Below, in pieces: positions 56,780-64,000 of a DNA stretch of 64,000 bases (the stretch's first letter is position 1; each line of letters starts with the position of its first letter). The stretch is from Morinoia aosen. Its lineage: Eukaryota; Arthropoda; Malacostraca; Amphipoda; Talitridae. Location of the stretch: positions 31,041,891-31,105,890 of the forward strand of contig CM059573.1 of assembly GCA_030386875.1 (NCBI GenBank), read 5' to 3'. The position numbers and the translations under genes are program-made. The notes beneath the pieces are model-generated. The model had not been told where the DNA came from. It worked only from the letters and a program-made list of their open reading frames with translations, and did not search any database.

Positions 56780-58640
56780 GCGACATTTTTTGCAGGAGCA
56801 GCTTGCCTTACGAAACAAATTATCGTTAAAGCTCAATTCTTGAGATATGAAATTTATACTTTGTGTTCAATTGGAGCTTCGTTTTTTTCATAGCTAACTT
56901 TCTTACTTGGTATTTACGGTTTTACTTTGTAATGCATTATCTTCCGAGTACGAGTTTTGCTTATTAGAGGAGTCATGCGTCAGTCACTGAGCAAGAAGGA
57001 CATTGATTTGATTCCACTTCAGTACTCGCGATGTTTTCACCTGAATTCAATAGCAAACGATGAAGGTTGATAAAAGGGGCTAGAAGAACTGCTCTATTAA
57101 TCGAATATTCGCTTTACTCACTCAGCATTCATTAAATGAAAAATCTTCGCTTTACAGCGATATCGTATTATGTAGCAACGAATACAAATATTTTTTTAAA
57201 ACTTCGACTGAGAAGGCGAAGCACGGCCAGATGGCAACATTTGTGTACTACCTGGTCTGAAGTGGTCTTCGAATAGTTTCGGCTTACCACAATCGCACCT
57301 TAGGATTGCCATTGGTTACGAAACAACCTCTGCACAAAGCTAAGAGTGCTGAAGTGGGCAGCAACGAACAGAAGGAACATGAACTTACGATCTCGTACTT
57401 AACTTAACAAGTCCCTAAAAATTTAAGGAAGGACTGATGAGAAGATAGGTTTTTTCATACTTCAAAATAAAATTATGAGACCAAAACAAATGGTATATGA
57501 AATTAATTTTTTATTCGAGTTAAAAAATAGAGCCCAAGCGGTTTCCTTATTCCGTATGAAAAATCTTAAAAACATGAATTGCAGATTTCTAGCGTTTACT
57601 ACAAACTGGGCATCCACATTGCATCTTCAACTTATGTTTCTACTCAACCGTTACAAAGCAATGACTGGACTCTTTCACTGCTGTTCGAATTCATCGAGTG
57701 TTAGAATTCATATAAAATTACTTATCATTCCTACTGAAACACTGGCAAGTTTTAGTATTCTATACCTCTGTCAGTCAATAAAAAGCGACGTTACGATACA
57801 ACGTAAACCACTCTAGTCATTTCTTAATGTTCCAATAACCACAAGTACAATTTGGCATTAACTTCTAACCAGTAAATGGCAAATGATTAATGATGCGTGT
57901 TATATGTTCTTTTAACATAAACTAAGGCTTCCCTGTAATAATGATTATTAAAGTTTAAAACTAAACTAATATGCTACATTAAAAGACGTACCACCTTGGA
58001 ATCGGACAGTGTTTTTTCGTTCGAGAAATCTGTGCACAGGTAGTCAAATCCTTTAAAATAGAAATTAGTAAGAATCTATACGTCTAGAGAATGTCCTGTA
58101 AAGATGCAAGAAGTTCATTCCCAAAATTGTTGTCTTTAATCTTTAAATATTTCTTAAAAATTGTTATATGGAGAGCATAGTGATTCAGATCGTGTGTACA
58201 ATTTTTCAGCACCAGCATGAGCTTATTCGAGATGAAGAGTCCAAAATCTAGTGGGATATTCATAAAAGTGTTTCATATTTTACTAATGTGCTTTCAATTT
58301 TGAATGATGTCGCTACTTGTTTGTTACTCATATTTTGCGATGAGGATGAGAAGCTTCTTCGCATGAAGGATGAATGCTTCAATAACAGGGCATAAGAGCA
58401 AAGTAATTTTCATCCAATGAGAATGGAAAGTCTAAAAATAATGTACTGCCTGTACAAAATTTTGTTTCAACTAGACCAGGAGAACTCATTTCAAATGCCA
58501 GGAACGTTAGGCACCAAGAGCAGCACGTAATCTTAACCTGACGAGTCTAATTTTTTTTCGAGCTCCATTTATTCAATACTCTGATTAATCATTGTTGAAA
58601 GCTGAGACTTGAGTTTAGGTTACATGCAAGTTTTGAACGA
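56780..58640. other. Anonymous sequence with a 113-codon open frame
   Basis: The frame at 57475-57816 (+) begins MRPKQMVYEINFLFELKN and shows no recognisable domain. No repeats noted. Confidence 0.25.
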
Positions 58641-58699
58641 GCATCGGTCTTCATTCAGAATTGGCTAAGTATTGACTGGTTTCTTAGTTGGTTCACTTC

Positions 58700-59600
58700 G
58701 ATGGGATGAAATTGACTTTTGTTGCGACAGAAAGGGACTATTTCATATGGTGGAGCTAAAAGACACCGAGTGGTGGAAGAAGGTATATTTATCATTGTTA
58801 CATGTCGCAGTCTACCAAGCAAGTGCGCCGAGCCAGTAACAATCCGGTGCACGAAGCAATTCAGGGTTAAACTATTGTCGAAAAAAAATTCAACCGATAG
58901 GGACCGCCTCCGTATATTCGAAACTGTTGACCAATATCGCTTTGTATCAACAGTAGAACTAATGCGAAACGTCAATGAAGGTCGTTTCGCTGCTATTTCT
59001 GGACGATATCCTTGAAACGAAATCTATGGAATTTATTTATGTGGCAGAGTGGCTCGTGAATTATTGCAGATGTAAATTTCTGCTCTCTAGATTATTCGAT
59101 TAAATTGGGACAAAAAACATGCGCACTTGACTGTAGGGAAGAGGAAAAGTTTAAAACAAAGATGTGAATCAAGATTTCAACTCTTAATCTATGCTACTGA
59201 GTTCATCGAATACCTCATGAAGCCTTAAACGGAGTTGGTACGCAAGTGGTGATACGTGGAGGAGTATAGTTCATCATGTTCTAGGGTTCTTCGAACGACA
59301 CAGAAGAGGTCATTCCTAGGAAATTTCCGTCAAACTGAACCAGTACGACTGCATTGAGTTGCCAGGTAGCCAAGTATTTCCATTCGCATTGTGTCTGAAT
59401 GAAACAAGGCATGCTGCCTTGCCAATCTTTCAGAATGACAACAGCCGAGGTCATTGGGCTAAAACTATCAATAATTGGCGTGGCAGCCATTGACCGCTCA
59501 TATCAATCATTGATCAATCATTGTTCAAATTGACTTGCTTAGTCCTCAAACATGAATCCAACAGAAAATTTGTTGTACTACTCAGGGTTGCCAAATGAAT
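58700..59600 (+). pseudogene. Tc1-like transposase remnant
   Basis: The open piece 58719-59015 contains RDRLRIFETVDQYRFVSTVE, resembling the second helix-turn-helix of Tc1 transposases. About 430 bp further, FQNDNSRGHWAKTINNWRG (about 59430-59487) matches the second catalytic Asp block (FQxDNxxxH), and NMNPTENLLY (about 59550-59580) matches the last block (SPDxNPIENLW). Between them lie stops and shifts. No terminal repeats were identified. Confidence 0.6.
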
Positions 59601-59639
59601 CCGTCAGCTCATATCCACATTTTTCGAGAAACGATGGCC

Positions 59640-60112
59640 AAAATGGCCACAACAATATACATAGACATTTTTTCATTTAAAATTCTCAATACTAATGACT
59701 TTGTAGTTTTCCCCCTCAGGCTACTTTACGCTCCAGGTAGACTGTGAATAGCTTTAGACTTCGAATATCAATGCCCGAAGCGTGTGCCTGAGATACAAAC
59801 GAACCCGACAGGGGAAAGAAAACACAACTTGAATAAATTTCGTATTATTGTGGACATCGCCGACAGAATGTCACACGGAGGAATATTACAGTAGAGTAAT
59901 ACAACACGCATGGACGACTCGGAGGACCGACGGTTGTCAGGAAGTCGCCGCGTGAGTGACGTGGCGTCGCACCTGGATGTCGAGGTAGTGGAGACCGCGA
60001 GGCTACTGCTTGTGGAGCCGCCGGAGCGGCCGAGACTTGTAGTGATAATCAGAGTTGCTGGGAAAAAACTGCTGCTTGGCCTCTGTGCCTGCTGCGAGGC
60101 GAGTCGCAAGGA
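59640..60112. other. Anonymous sequence, GC-richer toward the right
   Basis: Overlapping open frames on both strands (59768-60109 minus, 59910-60161 plus) reflect a GC-rich patch. Neither has a recognised motif. Confidence 0.25.
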
Positions 60113-60244
60113 TAAAGGGCCGTTTACACTGGTCTACATTTTGCTGCAGCCTCACGTGTAGACGCCTCGTGTGGAGCTTCACAAGAGCCATGTGCGTTTA
60201 GACTAGACACCATTGGAGCGAGCCATGGAGCGCGCGCTGCTCAA

Positions 60245-61215
60245 CAGGGCTGCCACGCTAGATATTATATAGCTAGATCTAGGTGTTTTTGCTGAAGCTT
60301 AGATGTAAAATTTCGAACCTAGATATTAGCTATAAAATCCATATAGTTTTTTCAGCGTGATAGAAATTTTCTAGCTAGAATTACAGTTAAGCTATGTATA
60401 TGATAGATTACTGTAAATTCGAATTAGGAAGTCACCATAATGGTTGGTTACTGCTTCATTCTTATTATATTTGTTAATTTACTTAAGCAAATTGTCTGAA
60501 TAGTGAAGCAACCATATTCTGATCATGTTATGTTCAGATTATGAACGACACCAAGACGGCTATTTCACGCTTCATAAGCTACAGCACACTATCTCCAATT
60601 GCAAAACTAGTGATGATATCAGAAAATCAAGGAATAAAATGCACATACATTATCAATAATGTAATGTGGCCTCATTTTGACGAAAGACCGACCAATGATA
60701 TTGGTAACAAGGAGTTCAGTTTATTGTTGGATGGAGCAATGATATTTCTATCATGAAACTACTTGGTGTATCAGTTATTTACTAAAGTAATGCATCTAAT
60801 AAAGTAGAATCAACTTACTTAGTAATTGCAAAATTATTAAAAGTGATGAAGATAGCGGTGTGAAAGCCTTAAAACAATTGTTGAGAAGTAGGAATCTGAG
60901 CATTGATGAAATGCAATGCAATAGAGACTGACCTTTCTACTCGCAACACGTGTAAAATTGAAGAATATTTGGATACCAAGCTTTATTAGGGTAAATATCA
61001 GGATACTAGATAATTTATATAAAGATAAATTGCCTAAAATAAAGCAATTTATGAAATAAATATCCTTATATGCTATTGTTCAACTAATTTATTATAGTAG
61101 ATAATTAATTTACTTCTAGATAAATTTTTGGATGTTTTATTATTAAATCTATATGTTTCTCGATATTTTTTGAGGTCACACTAAATTTTTTGGTCAAACA
61201 CAAGTGGCAGCCATG
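60245..61215. mobile_element. hAT-type element nested in the PIF element
   Basis: CAGGGCTGCCAC at the left and GTGGCAGCCATG at the right agree at 11 of 12 positions as inverted repeats. Flanks CTGCTCAA and CAGCACAA agree at 6 of 8, consistent with an old 8-bp duplication. The sequence AAGTGGCAGCCATGCAG is locally duplicated at the right edge (61203-61244), so the exact right end is uncertain. Confidence 0.55.
60520..60900 (+). pseudogene. hAT transposase fragment
   Basis: KCTYIINNVMWPHFDERPT then NKEFSLLLDGA and, after a one-base shift, DISIMKLLGVSVIY, stop, SNASNKVESTYLVIAK. This is the segment of hAT transposases around the first catalytic Asp (SL..DESTDIS..K.L.V.VRYF). Here the E of the DE pair is replaced (DGA). 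No N- or C-terminal parts remain. It belongs to a different hAT lineage from the gene at 54.5 kb. Confidence 0.55.
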
Positions 61216-61682
61216 CAGCACAAAACCAAGTGGCAGCCATGCAGCTGTAGACGAGCTTGTGTGAATATTGTTGCTGCATCGTAGCTACCTAATCTCTTTT
61301 TTATTTGCATGAGTGAAATGTTACTATATTCGTTCATCTTCATTAAAATATAATGGAAAGCAGCCTCCTTATATTCACAGCTTTTAGTCTGCCAAAGGCA
61401 TTGATGGGCTTAGTACATTTCAATTAGAAGCAGTGTAGTTTATCGCGGTAGTGTTGAGTCAGCCATGACGGGTGAGAGAGAGGCGCTACCTCACTTGATG
61501 ACTGCCATCCGCACACTGACCGGTCGAGCTGCGCCTCGCACACGTGTAGCCGCTGCACGGATTCAACCAAAGCGAATCGGGAACTTCGGGCTCACACACA
61601 CAAATTTGAGCCTCAGTGGTGAGCTTCGGCTACACGAGTCGCGCCTCACAGCCGAAATGTCCCCTAGTGTAAACACCCCTTA

Positions 61683-61770
61683 AGACTTGTGTGAGCCGCT
61701 GCTGTGAGGAGGCTCGCTGGAATAAGGCTGGTGTGAGCCACTGCTGTGAGGAAGCTCGCTAGAGAAAGAC
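61683..61770 (+). repeat. Tandem duplication of about 43 bp
   Basis: TGTGAGCCGCTGCTGTGAGG and AGGCTCGCT recur once with few changes (61689 and 61732). Confidence 0.7.
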
Positions 61771-61774
61771 TTGA

Positions 61775-63510
61775 GTAAACATACCTGTGAGTGAACTGAA
61801 CTGCGCTTGCCGCGTAGTTCTTTATGTAGTGCTTGATAAGGCCTCACTGCGCCAAGCTAGCTCTCTGATTGGTCGACGCGCAGTGGCGGGTTGTCGCCTT
61901 CAAGGCTGTGTTAAATTTATGTGAGTATCTTTAGATGTCGCCAGGCTGCTTGAAGCATGCGGCTTGTAGAGGCTCGGTCCGGCACCCCAGCGCCAAACTT
62001 GAGATCTGATTGATCGCTCAGTAGGGGCGCTTCGAGGCTGTGAGGTGGCGCTTATAAGCTTGTGTGACGGTGTTTGAGCACAGCTTGTTGAGACCACCAC
62101 AACTTTTTTACTCACTTTGACAATATTACGAGAGCACCTCCTCGAGATGATGCAGGTCTTTTGTTTTGTGAGAAAATTCTTACCGTTCTATTCAATTTTT
62201 TCCCTCAAGAGTCATTAGATAATAAATGGTTGTATTCACGGGTTTTGGTAGGTTTGCTCAGGGTTAGCGGCGCGCCAGTAAGAGAGCACACTTTTAACGC
62301 CTGGCCGCTACGCACTGGCTGGAGTGCGCTCTTGCGAAGCTACGGTGATTCGGCAGTGGCTGGATAAGTTCTTTCCTTCCTGATGTTCTGTTTCCCTATA
62401 TTTTTTGTTTGTGTGATTGTCGTGTGATTTTCGTTATTTTCAGTTGCCCTCTATCAATGCTTAATTATCAACTATAGTGCTTCAGGCTACTCAAGTCAAA
62501 CGATTAAAATTCAACCCAATAAATTAAACTTCACGTAAGTGTTGAGTTCCGCGCGGCTAAAATCGATCCGCTTTTAAACACGCCGATCTTGCGCTGAAAC
62601 TCTTACTTTATCAGTGAACCTTAGGTTCCGTCAAATTAAATCTATTTTCTACTTCTCAAATCAAATTTTCGACTATACTTACTATAGTCGAGCACTGGAG
62701 CACTTACCTTCGACTGATTTCCTCTAAATTTCTTAAATAAATAAGACTTCTCCAAAAGTGTACATACACACTGAGTGCACAATTATCTCAGGTCAGTGGG
62801 TTTCCGTCGATAGATAACACCTCAAAGTTTGTTATAGTGCGTGAATACCATAGTCTAATCTAAAATTCCATTACTCTACAACTGTACTTTTGTTTTCACC
62901 AACAGTAATACTGTCGTTCCTACTGCTGCCACTCCGGAGTCTGTAGCGGGTGAAGTTTTTGGCCGTGCGACAGCCCTGACCGAGCTCCGGTTCTTTTGAC
63001 GGTACCGACGTCATCGTTCAATGTCAGCTTGAGCTACGCCTGGCCTTCCTTTCCGTTGCATCTGCATCGACGTGGAGCTAAATGAGACCTTGGTTCCAGC
63101 TTGCGTAGCGACCCGGCAGCACCCACGTTAAAGTTGCTCCACTCTGTGTGCGTCAGCGAGTCTGTGTGCGTGCATTGCTAATCGACGTCACCAAAAACCA
63201 CGCCCACTTCAACAGCTGCCTCGCGTCGCTACGTGACATAATTGTAGTACAAACATTTATTATGGTGTGCACTTTGCCATTGAAGTATCATTTAATAGTG
63301 GATTAAAATACCCTATGTTTCATTGTACACTTGAACGTCTCAGCCGTCTTAAACGACACATATTATATGAGTTAGATCAAATAAGAGCACAGTTACTGCA
63401 ATTCTACCGTGTCATAATGTATCGTTCGTATGTCACGATGTATTGTTTACAATGCTAATCTCTTTAGTTTATATAATAAATATGTAGTTCATTCGAACAA
63501 TTTACCCATT
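61775..63510. other. Anonymous, GC-richer than average sequence
   Basis: Contains GC-rich patches (61800-62080, 62930-63230) without recognisable coding frames; the open frames at 61900-62115 (minus) and 62161-62367 (plus) lack motifs. It could include an unrecognised promoter or non-coding exon. Confidence 0.25.
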
Positions 63511-63514
63511 CTTT

Positions 63515-63545
63515 TTAAGTGAATAAAAGTATTTTATTCACTTAA
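63515..63545. repeat. Perfect 14-bp hairpin
   Basis: TTAAGTGAATAAAA, a GTA loop, and the exact complement TTTTATTCACTTAA. The word GAATAAAAGTATTTTA is repeated directly at 63550, so part of the hairpin is tandemly duplicated. Each contains AATAAA, but no gene is recognised upstream. Confidence 0.6.
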
Positions 63546-63569
63546 ATAATGAATAAAAGTATTTTAACT

Positions 63570-64000
63570 GGTTCATTATAATATGAATTAAATTTAAGGA
63601 TTCAAGTGCTGAAGCGTTCTGTAAGATGCCTTTTATGCATATTGACGCCAAATGAATTCGATTAATTTAATTTTACAAATTCAGTGGAAAACTTGATGTG
63701 CTCATATCAGTATATTTACTAGCCACTTTCTTCTCGTTTAATACCATACGATTTTGGTCGTAAAGTGCAAAGTAAAGGAACCTCGATACTTTCATTGGCG
63801 ATGAAGAAAACTGGACGCTAACACAAGAAGTAATAAATGTTATAAATTTCATCACAAATGTTACACCTTTTGCAGTTTCCCTCGGGGAATAGTCCCCCTT
63901 CCCTTGTCATATATGACATACAAGAATGATGTTTCATCAATACCGACTTCTTTCAGTTGCTTAGGCGATGACATAGTATTTAAATTAATATTAATGCCCG
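63570..64000. other. Anonymous sequence to window end
   Basis: No gene or shared repeat recognised. Confidence 0.25.

Larger units (their letters stand above)
60116..61680. mobile_element. PIF/Harbinger-like element, 1.57 kb, with nested hAT
   Basis: AGGGCCGTTTACACT and AGTGTAAACACCCCT are inverted ends, flanked by TAA at 60113-60115 and 61681-61683. Inverted similarity continues inward through CATTTTGCTG/CAGCCGAAATG. The GC-rich subtermini contain no Harbinger gene. It is interrupted by a hAT-type element. Confidence 0.7.

Noticed and set aside
1-64000. CRISPR arrays, operons or prokaryotic features
   Set aside because: No regularly spaced direct repeats with unique spacers of CRISPR type, no dense gene packing and no ribosome-binding sites; introns and the transposon types are eukaryotic.

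Overview
The window looks like arthropod nuclear DNA. It is AT-rich and spliceosomal, has no operons or ribosome-binding sites, and carries transposon families typical of arthropod genomes: a DUF4817-type mariner, BED-finger hAT, PIF/Harbinger with an MADF remnant, Penelope-like, Ty3/gypsy and jockey/CR1-like LINE. The species cannot be named from sequence alone. I could not recognise any host gene exon. What can be identified is a dense, nested graveyard of mobile elements separated by anonymous AT-rich sequence.

Left part (1-12.6 kb): a 1.46 kb near-palindromic foldback (38-1500); an unnamed repeat (family K here) interrupted by a second foldback (1970-2665); a 2.2 kb hAT-type element with matching 8-bp target duplications and TGCATA-rich ends (3374-5577) that contains a tRNA-derived SINE; and a short dispersed repeat (family S, four copies, one with a 14-bp target duplication). 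At 8.4-10.3 kb three foldback/MITE units sit end to end in TA-rich DNA. The first has two hammerhead-ribozyme-like cores in inverted orientation.

Middle (13.9-29 kb): a decayed minus-strand gene of a transposase-like family that I cannot place in a named superfamily (14130-16230), lying between two perfect 17-bp inverted copies; the 3' end of a Penelope-like element with a GIY-YIG region; a four-copy tandem repeat of about 92 bp with hairpin units; TTAA-type element copies; GGAGTC arrays; and a mariner transposase tail.

29.3-39.7 kb: a decayed Ty3/gypsy-like LTR element. gag and pol are broken by stops and frameshifts. The gag-pol junction keeps a T-TTT-TTA slippery heptamer with pol in the -1 frame. 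A short intact third ORF, behind a good 3' splice site, encodes a small single-span membrane protein with an N-myristoylation-type start. A 76-bp U3/TATA segment flanks the element on both sides, but the rest of the two LTR-like ends does not match.

Right part (40-64 kb): a second mariner-type MITE, two PIF/Harbinger-like elements each containing a nested hAT element, a 1.14 kb TTAA-flanked element, a minus-strand LINE, a 3.26 kb hAT element with intact ends, exact 8-bp target duplication and a broken spliced transposase gene, and a Tc1-like transposase remnant. All autonomous genes seen are disrupted, so the locus reads as an old, repeatedly re-used insertion site.
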